A stretch of 64,000 nucleotides of DNA from JBBCJT01 sp037190665. Its GTDB lineage: Bacteria; Pseudomonadota; Alphaproteobacteria; Acetobacterales; Acetobacteraceae. Location: contig JBBCJT010000010.1 in the NCBI GenBank assembly GCA_037190665.1, positions 40,179 to 104,178 on the forward strand, in the 5' to 3' direction. Positions 8,499-16,978 of the stretch are shown here, one piece after another. Positions within the stretch are counted from its first letter, which is position 1, and each line of letters starts with the position of its first letter. The notes beneath the pieces are model-generated. The model searched no databases. It had not been told where the DNA came from and saw only the letters and a list, made by a program, of their open reading frames with translations. The position numbers were made by a program, and so were the translations under genes.

Positions 8499-9864
8499 CC
8501 CCACCACGGAACCGAACAGGCGCGCTCCCACCGCGCCGGTCGACCGCAATGGCAATCCGGTCCTCCGCCTCAACCTCGACGGCTATGTCAACGCCGTCAT
8601 GGGGTTCGGCATGCCGGGCCTCGACCGGACGGCGCACACGCGATTCGCCGTCGGGATGCCGCGCAGCGTGCACGATCTGGCTGGCCTGTACGCCGGGCGC
8701 GGCCTCGCGGCGCGCATCGTGGATCTGCCGGCCGACGACAGCCTGGCGCGCGGCGTGACGATCGAGGGCGACGACGAGAACGCGATTGCCGCGGAGTTCG
8801 ACCGGCTCGGCGCGCTCCGCGTTCTGCAGGATGCGGTACGCTGGGCGCGCCTCGATGGTGCAGCCGCGGTGCTGCTGGTGGCACCGGGCCGGTACGATGA
8901 GCCGTTGAACCCGGACAACCCGGGCCGGATCGCGGAACTGCGCGCCTACAGCGTGACGCAGCTCGCGCGCGAGCCCGGGTCCTACACGGACCCGACGCAG
9001 CCGAACGTTGGCGAGCCGATGCGTTATCGCGTCACGCCGGGTGGCTCCGACCCGTTCGTGGTGCACGAGACGCGGCTGCTGCGGATCACAGGCGATCCGC
9101 TGCCACCGAGCGGGGCGGGGTGGCGCGTGCCGTGGGACGGCCGGTCGGCGCTGGAGGCGTGCGTCGAGGATGTGGGCCGGTATCTCCGGTCCCTGGGCTG
9201 GACGGAGCGGCTGCTGGAGCGGAAGCAGCAGGCGATCTACCAGATGCTCGGCCTCGCCGAGCTGATCGCCGCGGGCGAGGAAACCACCGCGCAGAAGCGC
9301 GTCGGCATGGTCGACATGGTCCGGTCGATCCTCAACTCGGTCGTGATCGACAAAGAGGACGCCTACACCGTCCTCAACCTCGGCCTCGACGGCATCCAGC
9401 CTGCCATCAATGAACTGCAGGTCGCCATCTCGGCGGCGACCGGTATCCCGGTGACGGTGCTGATGGGCCGCTCCCCGGCCGGCCAGAACGCCACCGGCAC
9501 CTCGGATCTGGAAATCTACTACGGCCTCGTCGGCAACAAGGTGCAGGCGCGCACGCTGCGCCGACCGATGGAAAGGCTGGTCGAGGTGCTGTGGCGCCAG
9601 CCGAATATGGCGCGCGAGCCCGAGGACTGGACGCTGACCTTCAACCCGCTCTGGGTGCCCACCGCGAAGGAACAGGCCGAGACCGAGAAGACGCGGGCCG
9701 AAGCACGTACCGCTCAAGTCAACGCGGTCGTCTCCGCCATCGACGGCCAGATGATCACTGGCGACGAGGGACGCGATCACCTCGCGCGCGAGTGGCCCGA
9801 ACTCGGCATCGAGGTCGGAACGCCGCTGCCCGCAATTTCAGACGACGATCGAGAGCAGCAATGA
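8488..9864 (+). CDS. Portal protein (DUF1073 family)
   Basis: A 458-residue protein from TTG 8488, overlapping the terminase stop. The plan AARIVDLPADDSLARG near residue 75, a central VHETRLLRITGDP, and AISAATGIPVTVLMGRSPAG further on matches the DUF1073 portal family. It should form the dodecameric channel at the capsid vertex for DNA entry and tail attachment. The C-terminal third is Glu/Ala/Arg rich and helical, as usual for portal proteins. The start is uncertain because the first 15 residues are low complexity. Confidence 0.85.
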   Translation: MQADPTTEPNRRAPTAPVDRNGNPVLRLNLDGYVNAVMGFGMPGLDRTAHTRFAVGMPRSVHDLAGLYAGRGLAARIVDLPADDSLARGVTIEGDDENAIAAEFDRLGALRVLQDAVRWARLDGAAAVLLVAPGRYDEPLNPDNPGRIAELRAYSVTQLAREPGSYTDPTQPNVGEPMRYRVTPGGSDPFVVHETRLLRITGDPLPPSGAGWRVPWDGRSALEACVEDVGRYLRSLGWTERLLERKQQAIYQMLGLAELIAAGEETTAQKRVGMVDMVRSILNSVVIDKEDAYTVLNLGLDGIQPAINELQVAISAATGIPVTVLMGRSPAGQNATGTSDLEIYYGLVGNKVQARTLRRPMERLVEVLWRQPNMAREPEDWTLTFNPLWVPTAKEQAETEKTRAEARTAQVNAVVSAIDGQMITGDEGRDHLAREWPELGIEVGTPLPAISDDDREQQ

Positions 9865-10499
9865 ACAGGCAGACCATTTTCCGCGTGCTGACGGCCCTCG
9901 ACGCGAGGGATCCCGGCCAGTGGGCCGACGAACTGCACGCGCCGTGCGCCGCCTATGGCATCACCACGCGCCTGCGCGCGGCGGCCTTCCTCGCGACCAT
10001 CGTGCACGAAACGCGGGGCCTTTCCGTGCTGGTTGAGAGCCTCGACTATGCGCCGGCCCGGCTGATGGAGGTCTGGCCGGCGCGGTTCGACGGAGCCCTC
10101 GCACGACAGCTCGGCCGCACGGCTGGTCAGGCGGCGGACCAGCGCGCCATCGCGGAGCGCGCCTATGGCGGCCGGATGGGCAATGGCCCCGAGGGCAGCG
10201 GCGACGGCTGGCGGTTCCGCGGGCGCGGCCTGATCCAGATCACCGGCCGCACGAACTACGAGAACGCCGCACGCGCCCTGCAGGTGCCGCTGGGTGAACT
10301 GCCCGACTGGATGCAGACGCGCCACGGCGCAGCGGTGTCCGCAGCCTGGTGGTGGGCGGCCAACGGGTGCAACGAGCTGGCCGACGCGGGTGCGGTCGGA
10401 CCCTGGCGCCTGCGGGTGAACGGCGGCCTCAACGGCCTCGGTCAGGTCAGTGCCCTGTACGATCGCAGCCTCGCCGCCATGCAGGCCGAGGCAGCCTAA
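9861..10499 (+). CDS. Endolysin, GH19 chitinase-like
   Basis: A 212-residue enzyme from ATG 9861 (ATGA overlap with the portal stop). It shows the GH19-like lysozyme pattern: catalytic Glu in ATIVHETRGLSVL, then GWRFRGRGLIQITGRTNY. It should cleave peptidoglycan at the end of infection. No signal peptide is seen, so export would depend on the adjacent holin. It is the first of three lysis genes placed unusually between the portal and minor head genes. Confidence 0.88.
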   Translation: MNRQTIFRVLTALDARDPGQWADELHAPCAAYGITTRLRAAAFLATIVHETRGLSVLVESLDYAPARLMEVWPARFDGALARQLGRTAGQAADQRAIAERAYGGRMGNGPEGSGDGWRFRGRGLIQITGRTNYENAARALQVPLGELPDWMQTRHGAAVSAAWWWAANGCNELADAGAVGPWRLRVNGGLNGLGQVSALYDRSLAAMQAEAA

Positions 10500-11102
10500 G
10501 TGGCGCCGCTGGTCGCGGTCGCAGCCGCGGTCCTCCCCGCGCTCATCGAGGCGCTGGCGGGGCCGCGCGCCGGCCAGGTGGCGGATGCGGTGGGCAAGGC
10601 GACGCAGGCGGTGCTGGGCACCGACGACCCGCGCGATGCCGCCCTCGCGGTCGCCGATCCGGTCAAGGCGGCCGAACTGAGGGCGCGGCTCGCTGAGATC
10701 GCCCTCGAGGAGATCCGCGCCGAGATGGCCGACATGGCGAGCGCGCGGGCGCAGACGATCGCGCTGGCGCAAGCGGGCAGCGGAATAGCTTGGGCACCGG
10801 CGGTCATCAGCACCGTCATCGTGGTCGGCTTCTTCGGCTGCATCGGCTTGCTGTTCTTCACCGAGCGCGCATGGGACGAGCGTTTGACGAACCTGATGTT
10901 CTTCGTGTTCGGGGCGCTCGTTGCCGCATTCGAGCGCGTGGGGAACTACTGGCTGGGCAGTTCGTCCGGCAGCAAGCGCAATGGCGACATCGTCCGTGGC
11001 GCCCTTGAGCGGGTTCTTCCGGTATCGGGCTCGGTCCGTGCCTTGCCGGCTCCCGCTACGGCGGACGACCTGAACGCACGCGAGCTGACGCGTCCTCGAT
11101 GA
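10500..11102 (+). CDS. Holin, 3-TM gene-transfer-agent type
   Basis: A 200-residue protein from GTG 10500, immediately after the endolysin stop. It has a hydrophobic N-terminus, a charged helical middle (LRARLAEIALEEIRAEMADM), then two strong membrane helices (about residues 97-121 and 129-150) separated by a short charged loop. This resembles the 'holin of 3 TMs' family (GTA_holin_3TM) common in alphaproteobacterial phages and gene transfer agents. It would permeabilise the inner membrane to release the endolysin. Confidence 0.75.
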   Translation: MAPLVAVAAAVLPALIEALAGPRAGQVADAVGKATQAVLGTDDPRDAALAVADPVKAAELRARLAEIALEEIRAEMADMASARAQTIALAQAGSGIAWAPAVISTVIVVGFFGCIGLLFFTERAWDERLTNLMFFVFGALVAAFERVGNYWLGSSSGSKRNGDIVRGALERVLPVSGSVRALPAPATADDLNARELTRPR

Positions 11103-11467
11103 CGGACCAGTTGAAGCGCGTCGCCGAGAGTGTCTGGGAGATCAACGCGAAGCGGGCCGCGGCCATCGCCGTCGTCGCACTGCTTACCTTCGGCGCGCCT
11201 CGGGTCTGGGGGCACTACGCCGATCTGATCGCGCAGGTCCATGCCGCGGATCGGGAGATCGAGCGCCAGCGCATCCGCATCGATGTGCAGGAGCGCCGCC
11301 TGCACTCGCTGGAGGGCGCCCGCCGTGCCGACGATCAGGAGACGGTCAAGTTGCGGCTGGAAATCGTGGAGCGGCTGACGAAGATCGAGGGTGCGGTCGA
11401 GGAGATGCGGCGGCGGTTCGCCGGCCCGGGCGACCGGGCGGAGCCGCGCGCCGGGGGACCGCGCTAG
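11099..11467 (+). CDS. Inner-membrane spanin-like protein (i-spanin candidate)
   Basis: A 122-residue protein with one N-terminal membrane segment (about residues 19-34) followed by a long charged coiled coil (AADREIERQRIRIDVQERRL and on). This type II topology, directly after the holin, is that of an Rz-like i-spanin, which bridges to the outer membrane in the final lysis step. No nested Rz1-like lipoprotein was recognised. It overlaps the holin by 4 nt. Confidence 0.55.
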   Translation: MTDQLKRVAESVWEINAKRAAAIAVVALLTFGAPRVWGHYADLIAQVHAADREIERQRIRIDVQERRLHSLEGARRADDQETVKLRLEIVERLTKIEGAVEEMRRRFAGPGDRAEPRAGGPR

Positions 11468-11471
11468 GCGC

Positions 11472-12329
11472 ATGCTGCTGCGGCGGCTCGACAGTCGACG
11501 CCTCGGCGCGCCGCGCCGGCGCCGTGCCGTGCAGCGCTATCCGGTCGCCCTCGAGCGGCAGTACGACGCCGATCTGCGCCGGTATGTCGGCCGCATCGCC
11601 GCGATCGTCACCGCCGAGGTGGCGGCAGCGGCGCCGGCGCTGCTGGCGGGAGCGCGACGGGCTGACGACGTGTCCGGCGTCCAGCCCGGCACCGGCTGGC
11701 CCGAGGAGCTGCGCCGGATGCTGGAGCGCATCCTCGCCCGCAGCGCATCGCTCGATCCGGACCTGCTCGCGCGCATCCACCGCATGCGGGAGAACGTCAA
11801 CGCCCACCACGCGCGCGAATGGCGCCGCGTCCTGCGTGCGGCTTACGGCGTCAACGTGCTGGCACGCGAACCGGGGCTCCGCGCGCTGCTGGACGCCTGG
11901 GAGATGAACAACACGGCGCTGATCAAGAGCGTGCCTCAGCAGCTCGTGACGCAGATCCAGACGACGTTCACCCAGGCGCTCGCGCGGGGCACGACGGCCC
12001 GCGAGCTGACGAAGCTGGTGCGGGAGCGGCTGGGCATCGCGCAGGGCCAGGCGCGGCGGATCGCGCGGGATCAGGTGTCGAAACTCAACGGTCGCCTGTC
12101 GCGCGAGCGGCAGCAGGGGATCGGGGTCAGCGAATACGTCTGGCGCACGGCGATGGACGAACGGGTGCGCGCGTCGCACCGCGCGGTGAACGGGCAGAGG
12201 TTCGCCTGGGGCACCCCGCCGGCCTCGATCGGCGAGGAGCCGGGCCAGCCGATCCTGTGCCGTTGCTATCCCGAGGCCGTGTTGCCGCTGCTGGCCGACC
12301 TGCCGCCCGACACAACGATCGAACCGTAG
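11472..12329 (+). CDS. Minor head / head morphogenesis protein (Mu F-like)
   Basis: A 285-residue protein. The C-terminal part has the Mu-F/SPP1-gp7 signature: YVWRTAMDERVRASHRAVNG followed by GEEPGQPILCRCYPEAV, with Asp, Arg, His and paired Cys in the expected places. The N-terminal two thirds are helical and Arg-rich. Such proteins enter the capsid with the scaffold and help DNA delivery or head maturation. The ATG at 11472 follows the spanin gene by 4 nt, so the lysis cassette and head genes share one transcript. Confidence 0.88.
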   Translation: MLLRRLDSRRLGAPRRRRAVQRYPVALERQYDADLRRYVGRIAAIVTAEVAAAAPALLAGARRADDVSGVQPGTGWPEELRRMLERILARSASLDPDLLARIHRMRENVNAHHAREWRRVLRAAYGVNVLAREPGLRALLDAWEMNNTALIKSVPQQLVTQIQTTFTQALARGTTARELTKLVRERLGIAQGQARRIARDQVSKLNGRLSRERQQGIGVSEYVWRTAMDERVRASHRAVNGQRFAWGTPPASIGEEPGQPILCRCYPEAVLPLLADLPPDTTIEP

Positions 12330-12338
12330 AGCGCCAAC

Positions 12339-13475
12339 ATGCCCGAATACCGCTGCGACGTGGCTCCGATCAGGGCCGCGCTGACCGAGGACGGTTATCT
12401 GGTCGACCCCGCCGCGATCATCACGCGCACCGGCATCTTCGAGTATCGGCGCGCCGATGGATCGCTGCGCCGGGAGTATCGCCCGCCCGAGGAGGTGTTC
12501 GCCGCCAGGCACCTGTCTTCGTGGCGCGGCAAGCCGGTCACCATCGGCCATCCCGGCCAGGTCAGCGCGCAGAACGTTCGCCGCCACGCCGTGGGGACCG
12601 TGATCAGCGACGCGAGGCAGGACGGTGACAACGTCGTGGCCGAGGTGATCGTGCACGAGCCCTCCGCGATCACGTCCCATGGCCAGCGGGAGCTGTCCTG
12701 CGGGTATGCGGTGGAGATCGACGCGACGCCCGGCACCGTGAACGGCCAGCGGTACGACTGCATCCAGCGCAACCTGCGCGCTAACCATCTCGCGATCGTG
12801 CCCCGCGGGCGCGCGGGAAACGCCCGTCTCAACCTGGACGCGGCCGACATCGAAACCGACGAGGAGACAGAGTGCATGGCTGACGACAAGCCGCGCCGCC
12901 AGATGAGCCGTGTCCGGCTCGACAGCGGCATCGAGTACGACGCCGAGGCGGAGGTCGCGCGTGAGCTGACGAAACTGCGCGATGACCTGACGGCCGCGTC
13001 CAAGCGGGCCGACACCGCGGAGGCCGAGCGTGACACCCTCAAGGCGAAGGCCGACAAGCACGCCGACGAGATCAAGGCGGCGCGCGAGGACGCGGCGAAG
13101 GAGGCCGGCGCGGCGGCCGTTGCGCGCGCCACCCTCGAGCTGGCGGCCAGGCAGCACGGCGTCGAGGTGAAGGCGGATCACACGCCGCGCCAGATCCGCG
13201 AGGCGATCGTGAAGAAGGTCCGGGGCGATGGCGTCGACTTCACCGAGAAGTCGGACGCCTACGTCGAGGCGACCTATGACATGGCGATCGCCGACGCCGG
13301 CAAGGGCGGTGCGCCGCGCGGTGACGGGAAGGCGGCGCCGGCTTCGACCACCTATCCGGGCGGCGCTGCCGGCGGCACGGCCCGTGCTGACTCCCAGCGG
13401 CCGGCCTCGGTGTCCGCCTCCACGGCGCGCAACCGGATGGTCAGCAGCATCCACCGGGCCCCCAACGCCCGCTGA
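12339..13475 (+). CDS. Prohead protease (DUF2213) fused to scaffold domain
   Basis: A 378-residue protein. The first half (to about residue 175) fits DUF2213: GKPVTIGHPGQV, then RELSCGYAVEID with a candidate catalytic Ser, and NHLAIVPRGRAG. The second half is a charged coiled coil (LTKLRDDLTAASKRADTAEA and on) plus a disordered tail typical of scaffolds. It would build the prohead and cleave itself and the scaffold. An in-frame ATG with a strong ribosome-binding site near 12,876 suggests that a separate scaffold is also made. Confidence 0.85.
   Translation: MPEYRCDVAPIRAALTEDGYLVDPAAIITRTGIFEYRRADGSLRREYRPPEEVFAARHLSSWRGKPVTIGHPGQVSAQNVRRHAVGTVISDARQDGDNVVAEVIVHEPSAITSHGQRELSCGYAVEIDATPGTVNGQRYDCIQRNLRANHLAIVPRGRAGNARLNLDAADIETDEETECMADDKPRRQMSRVRLDSGIEYDAEAEVARELTKLRDDLTAASKRADTAEAERDTLKAKADKHADEIKAAREDAAKEAGAAAVARATLELAARQHGVEVKADHTPRQIREAIVKKVRGDGVDFTEKSDAYVEATYDMAIADAGKGGAPRGDGKAAPASTTYPGGAAGGTARADSQRPASVSASTARNRMVSSIHRAPNAR
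12876..13475 (+). CDS. Possible nested scaffold protein (internal start)
   Basis: An in-frame ATG at 12876 in the protease gene is preceded by GAGGAGA (12861-12867), a near-ideal Shine-Dalgarno sequence 8 nt upstream. The 199-residue product (MADDKPRRQMSRVRLDSG onward) would consist of just the coiled-coil scaffold part. Nested protease/scaffold genes are known from lambda (C/Nu3) and other phages. That this site is used is inference. Confidence 0.45.
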   Translation: MADDKPRRQMSRVRLDSGIEYDAEAEVARELTKLRDDLTAASKRADTAEAERDTLKAKADKHADEIKAAREDAAKEAGAAAVARATLELAARQHGVEVKADHTPRQIREAIVKKVRGDGVDFTEKSDAYVEATYDMAIADAGKGGAPRGDGKAAPASTTYPGGAAGGTARADSQRPASVSASTARNRMVSSIHRAPNAR

Positions 13476-13501
13476 TCGCGGCGTAGCCAGGAGAACCCAT
13501 C

Positions 13502-13960
13502 ATGAGCGGCTTCGCCTATGAGATGGCCATCGCGTTCGCCGGGATGCTGGCGGACAGCGCGGCCAAGAACGTCGTGTCCGTGCCCTGCGGCGTCGAGCCG
13601 CTGCGGTTCGGCATCGTCGTTCACCGTGACGCACAGCGGCACGCCGTGCCGCCCTCCGTCGCCGGCAGCGCCGTCGCCGGCGTGACCGTGCACGATCACC
13701 TCAACGCCTGGCGCGGCGGATACGTCCAGCATGACGCGGTCAACGTGCTGGACCTCGGCACGATCTGGGTCCGCGCGGGCGGCGTCTGCACGCCCGGCAA
13801 GGCCGTGAAGTACGCGGACGACGGGACCGTGTCCGACGGCGCCGCGCGCGCGCTGCCGAACGCGGTGTTCGTCGGCGGCGACCAGACCATCCCCGGCGGT
13901 TTCGACGAACCGGCCGTGCGGCTCGCGCAGATCCGCCTCGGCTACCCGCTGGCCACCTGA
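13502..13960 (+). CDS. Capsid decoration / structural cement protein
   Basis: A 152-residue protein with a strong ribosome-binding site (AGGAGA, 13489-13494). It is beta-rich: VAGVTVHDHLNAWRGGYVQH, VNVLDLGTIWVRAG, KAVKYADDGTVSDG. This resembles the cement-protein family (P22 gp24-like/DUF2190-like) encoded just before the major capsid protein in related phages. It should stabilise the expanded capsid. The position between scaffold and capsid supports this. Confidence 0.75.
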   Translation: MSGFAYEMAIAFAGMLADSAAKNVVSVPCGVEPLRFGIVVHRDAQRHAVPPSVAGSAVAGVTVHDHLNAWRGGYVQHDAVNVLDLGTIWVRAGGVCTPGKAVKYADDGTVSDGAARALPNAVFVGGDQTIPGGFDEPAVRLAQIRLGYPLAT

Positions 13961-13978
13961 TCCCCGAGAGGACACCTC

Positions 13979-14995
13979 ATGGACGAAGACGAAGACCAGG
14001 TCGCGCCGCGCTTCGACGCCGCGATCCACACCAGCTACGACGAGAGCGACCTCGAGGCGATCCGGCAGAACAGCAGCGCCCTGTTCCCGGATGCCAACCG
14101 CGAGGATGTGGGCGAGAACAGCATCTATCTCGCGCGCCAGCTCGACTACGTGAAGGCGCGGACCTACGAGAAGCGGTATCCGGAGATGAAGGGCGGGCTG
14201 CTCGTCCCGACCGCCACGGATACGCCGCAGCACGCTGAGACGATCACCTGGCGCATGTACGATCAGGTGGGCATGGCGAAGATCATCGCCAACTACGCCG
14301 ACGACCTTCCGCGGGCGGACGTGCGCGCGCAGGAGAAGACCGTCCGCGTCCGCGATATCGGCGACTCCTACGGCTACAACGTCAACGAACTGGCTGCGTC
14401 GCGGGCACTCGGCACCGGCCTGGATGTCCGCAAGGCGGGCGCGGCCCGGATGGCCATCGAGCAGAAGGTCAACCGCATCGTCCTGCGGGGCGATGAGGAC
14501 TTCGGCCTGATGGGGTTCCTGAACCACCCGAATATCGGCGAGGTGGTGGGGCTGCACGGTGACTGGGTGAATCCGGCGACCACGGGCGACATGATCCTCG
14601 AGGACCTGAACCTGATGGTCGTGGCGCTGATCGAGCAGTCGCACGGCGTGCATGCGCCGAACTTCCTTGCGCTGCCGCCGGCCCCGCATGCCGCCGCGTC
14701 CACCCGTCGCCTCGGCGACACCACCGAAACGGCGCTCGGCTTCTTCAAGCGGATGTACCCCGGCGTGCAGGTCGAGTCCGTCTACGAGTGCCGCAATGCG
14801 GACGAAACCACGGGCCAGGACATCGTCCTGCTCTACGAACGCAGCGAGGAGAACGGCGCGGCCGAGCTGGTCATGCCGTTCTCGCAGCTCCCGCCGCAGG
14901 CGCGTAACCTCGAGTTCGTCGTGCCGTGCCTGTCGCGGCACGCGGGCGTGCACATCCGCTACCCGCTGGCCTACATCAAGGGGGTGGGGATCTGA
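13979..14995 (+). CDS. Major capsid protein (DUF2184 family)
   Basis: A 338-residue protein with a ribosome-binding site (GAGAGGA) 8 nt ahead. The plan matches DUF2184 capsid proteins: an acidic N-terminus, YLARQLDYVKARTYEKRYPE, ADVRAQEKTVRVRDIGDSYG, the EQKVNRIVLRGDED region and a C-terminal half ending YPLAYIKGVGI. It would form the HK97-fold shell. Its position after protease/scaffold and cement genes is as expected, and the spaced, well-initiated start fits high expression. Confidence 0.9.
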   Translation: MDEDEDQVAPRFDAAIHTSYDESDLEAIRQNSSALFPDANREDVGENSIYLARQLDYVKARTYEKRYPEMKGGLLVPTATDTPQHAETITWRMYDQVGMAKIIANYADDLPRADVRAQEKTVRVRDIGDSYGYNVNELAASRALGTGLDVRKAGAARMAIEQKVNRIVLRGDEDFGLMGFLNHPNIGEVVGLHGDWVNPATTGDMILEDLNLMVVALIEQSHGVHAPNFLALPPAPHAAASTRRLGDTTETALGFFKRMYPGVQVESVYECRNADETTGQDIVLLYERSEENGAAELVMPFSQLPPQARNLEFVVPCLSRHAGVHIRYPLAYIKGVGI

Positions 14996-14997
14996 TC

Positions 14998-15207
14998 ATG
15001 GCGAAGGTCATCAACACCGCGCCCCGGCTGATCCTCATCGGAGGCATCCGGTGCGTGCCGACGCAGCCGACGGAGGTATCCGACGAGGCGCTGAAGCATC
15101 CCCGCGTCGCCGCGCTGATCGCGGCGGGCGTGCTGCAGGTCGAGGGCACCGCGAAGGCGGCTGGCGCCGAGCCCGGCAAGAAGGCGGGCGGCAAGGGCGG
15201 CGAGTGA
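14998..15207 (+). CDS. Small phage protein after capsid gene
   Basis: A 69-residue protein starting at ATG 14998, 2 nt after the capsid stop. It has a short beta-like N-terminus (INTAPRLILIGGIRCVPTQP), a middle helix (HPRVAALIAAGVLQVEG) and a Lys/Gly-rich tail. Small genes of this type lie between the capsid and connector genes in many tailed phages, but I cannot assign a function. Its stop overlaps the next gene's GTG. Confidence 0.6.
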   Translation: MAKVINTAPRLILIGGIRCVPTQPTEVSDEALKHPRVAALIAAGVLQVEGTAKAAGAEPGKKAGGKGGE

Positions 15208-15599
15208 CGCCTGCCGAACACCTCGCGTTCCAGTACCCGCGCTTCTTCGTCGCCGGTGGCCCCTGGCACCAGGATGAGGAGGCGCGGGCGAATGCGCTGC
15301 AACGGGCGGAGGCGTATCGGCCGCGCTGCCTGTCCGACGAACTCCAGAACGAGGCACAGGCGCACTATGCGGCTCACATTCTTGACGCCCGGGTGCGCGA
15401 CCTGCGCGCAGGTGCGGGCCAGGCTGGCGTCGTGGTTCCGTCCGGCCCGGTCACTTCGGAGCGTGAGGGCGACATCGCCGTCACCTATGCCGACGCCAGC
15501 GGCAGCGACCACGCCACCGGACCCGCGACCCCCTACGCCCGTTGGCAGGCGCTCCACCGGCTCTGCGGCCGGGGGGCGATTCTGACGCGGTTCGGCTGA
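15204..15599 (+). CDS. Head-tail adaptor (DUF4054 family)
   Basis: A 131-residue protein from GTG 15204. It has FQYPRFFVAGG near the start, a helix with NEAQAHYAAHILDARVRDL, and GPVTSEREGDIAVTYADAS, the pattern of DUF4054 connector proteins (a gp6/adaptor analogue). It should bind under the portal to complete the neck. Its stop overlaps the ATG of the next neck gene, and its length is typical. Confidence 0.8.
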   Translation: MTPAEHLAFQYPRFFVAGGPWHQDEEARANALQRAEAYRPRCLSDELQNEAQAHYAAHILDARVRDLRAGAGQAGVVVPSGPVTSEREGDIAVTYADASGSDHATGPATPYARWQALHRLCGRGAILTRFG

Positions 15600-16078
15600 T
15601 GGCGGGCGCGAGGATCAAGCGCCACGTCGAGACGGATCGCGGCTGGAAGCGTATCCGGCGCGCCATCGCGCAACTCGACGGCGAGGCCGTTTCGGTGGGC
15701 GTGCAGGGCGACGCGGGCGAGCACGAGGGCACAAACCTCGTCGACATCGCGGCGTGGAACGAACTGGGCACCGCGCACATCCCGCCGCGGCCCTTCATGC
15801 GGGCGACATCCGACAGCCAGCGCGGCCGCTTCGGCACCATGTCCGCGCATCTCGTCGGCAAGCTCATCGACCGCACCGCGACTGTTCCACAGGTCATGGG
15901 GACCATCGGCCAATGGTTCCAGGAGGCGGTGCAGGCGCGGATGGCGGCAGGGCCGTGGGCGCCGAATGCACCGTCCACGGTGCGCGAGAAGGGCAGTAAC
16001 CGACCGCTCATCGATACCGGCCGGCTCCGCGCCTCGATCCGGTGGGTGCGCTCTCGCTTCGGCGGCGCCGACGACTGA
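15599..16078 (+). CDS. Neck/virion morphogenesis protein (gp10-like)
   Basis: A 159-residue protein from ATG 15599. It carries VSVGVQGDAGEHEGTNLVDI, then AAWNELGTAHIPPRPFMRAT, and near the end NRPLIDTGRLRASIRWV. This order (N-E-x-G-T, IPPRPFM, L-I-D-TG-L--SI) is the signature of the HK97-gp10-like tail-completion/virion-morphogenesis family. It should act at the head-tail interface. It overlaps both neighbours by a base or two. Confidence 0.85.
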   Translation: MAGARIKRHVETDRGWKRIRRAIAQLDGEAVSVGVQGDAGEHEGTNLVDIAAWNELGTAHIPPRPFMRATSDSQRGRFGTMSAHLVGKLIDRTATVPQVMGTIGQWFQEAVQARMAAGPWAPNAPSTVREKGSNRPLIDTGRLRASIRWVRSRFGGADD

Positions 16079-16452
16079 TGCCGACCTCGTTTCGACGGCC
16101 TCTGCAGGTCATCCGGCGCGTGCCGGGGATCTGGGTGGAGGGCATGTACCAGCCGGCGCCGGAGCCCGAGCCGGAGACCATCCTCGCCACCGTCCAGCCC
16201 GCCACCGCCAGCGACTACGAGCGGCTGGAGGCCCGGCCGTCCGGCCGGCGTCTGAACGGCCTGCACCGCGTCTACACCGATGCCGCGCTGACGCCGGCCG
16301 GCGAGACGGATGAGACGGGCGACGTCGTCCTGATCCGCGGCGAGCGGCACCTGGTGATCGGCGAGCACGTCCGCGACCAGCTCGGCAGCCGCGTGTCGCA
16401 CCGCCGCTACCTCGCGGCGCGCGTCGCCGAAGGGCAGGGCGCCCGTGTATGA
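16078..16452 (+). CDS. Head-tail joining protein (stopper-like)
   Basis: A 124-residue beta-rich protein. VRRVPGIWVEG-like and VVLIRGERHLVIGEHVR segments recall the small head-closure proteins of contractile phages. It lies between the gp10-like and neck-terminator genes, which is where the stopper is expected. Family membership is inferred mainly from position and size, and no catalytic features are seen. Confidence 0.6.
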   Translation: MPTSFRRPLQVIRRVPGIWVEGMYQPAPEPEPETILATVQPATASDYERLEARPSGRRLNGLHRVYTDAALTPAGETDETGDVVLIRGERHLVIGEHVRDQLGSRVSHRRYLAARVAEGQGARV

Positions 16453-16978
16453 CGCTGCCCTTCGCTCCGCCGTCTGGCGGCTGGTGGAGCCGATCGTGGC
16501 CCCGCTGCCGCTGATCTGGGCCGAGCAGAACGCGCCCCGGCCGACGCCGCCGTTCCTCGCGCTGCGGCTGGCGACCGCAAAGCCCAGCGAGAACGATACC
16601 CACGGAGAAATCAACGCCGACGGCGCGCGCGAGGTCGACAACCAGATGGCGGCCACGCTGGAGGTGCAGGCGTTCGGGTTCGATGCCGGCGACATCGTCG
16701 GCGCGCTCGCGCAGCGCCTGCGGTTCGACGAGCACGTCGCGCGCGCGTGCGAACTCGGCATCGCGGTCGGCCGACGTCTCAGCCTGCGCAACCTGACCGC
16801 GCTGCTCGCCGGGTCCCAGTTCGAGGGGCGCGGCCTGCTGGAGGTCGAGATCCTGTTCACCCACCGGGACCTCGAGCGCGTGGGCCGCATCCAGCGCGTG
16901 GTGGTGGGCGGCGAACTGCACGCCGGCACGCGCCTGCTGCCTGTCCCTGACCAGACCATCCCAGAGGAGACACCCTGA
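16445..16978 (+). CDS. Neck terminator / tail completion protein
   Basis: A 177-residue protein from GTG 16445, overlapping the previous gene by 8 nt. It resembles phage neck-terminator proteins (LIC_12616-type): a helical N-terminus (WRLVEPIVAPLPLIWAEQNA), PPFLALRLATAKP, a central beta region ending ATLEVQAFGFDAGDIVGAL, and LLEVEILFTHRDLERVGRI near the end. It should cap the tail tube for attachment to the head. The stop overlaps the sheath gene's ATG. Confidence 0.75.
   Translation: MYDAALRSAVWRLVEPIVAPLPLIWAEQNAPRPTPPFLALRLATAKPSENDTHGEINADGAREVDNQMAATLEVQAFGFDAGDIVGALAQRLRFDEHVARACELGIAVGRRLSLRNLTALLAGSQFEGRGLLEVEILFTHRDLERVGRIQRVVVGGELHAGTRLLPVPDQTIPEETP

Noticed and set aside
8488..9864. 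Possible anti-CBASS (Acb1-type) protein instead of portal
   Set aside because: The DUF1073 family is sometimes labelled this way, but only a single HxT-like motif is visible and the gene sits between terminase and head genes, fitting a portal.
11346..13454. 702-codon - strand ORF opposite the head genes
   Set aside because: Antisense shadow of the minor head and protease genes with no recognisable domain.
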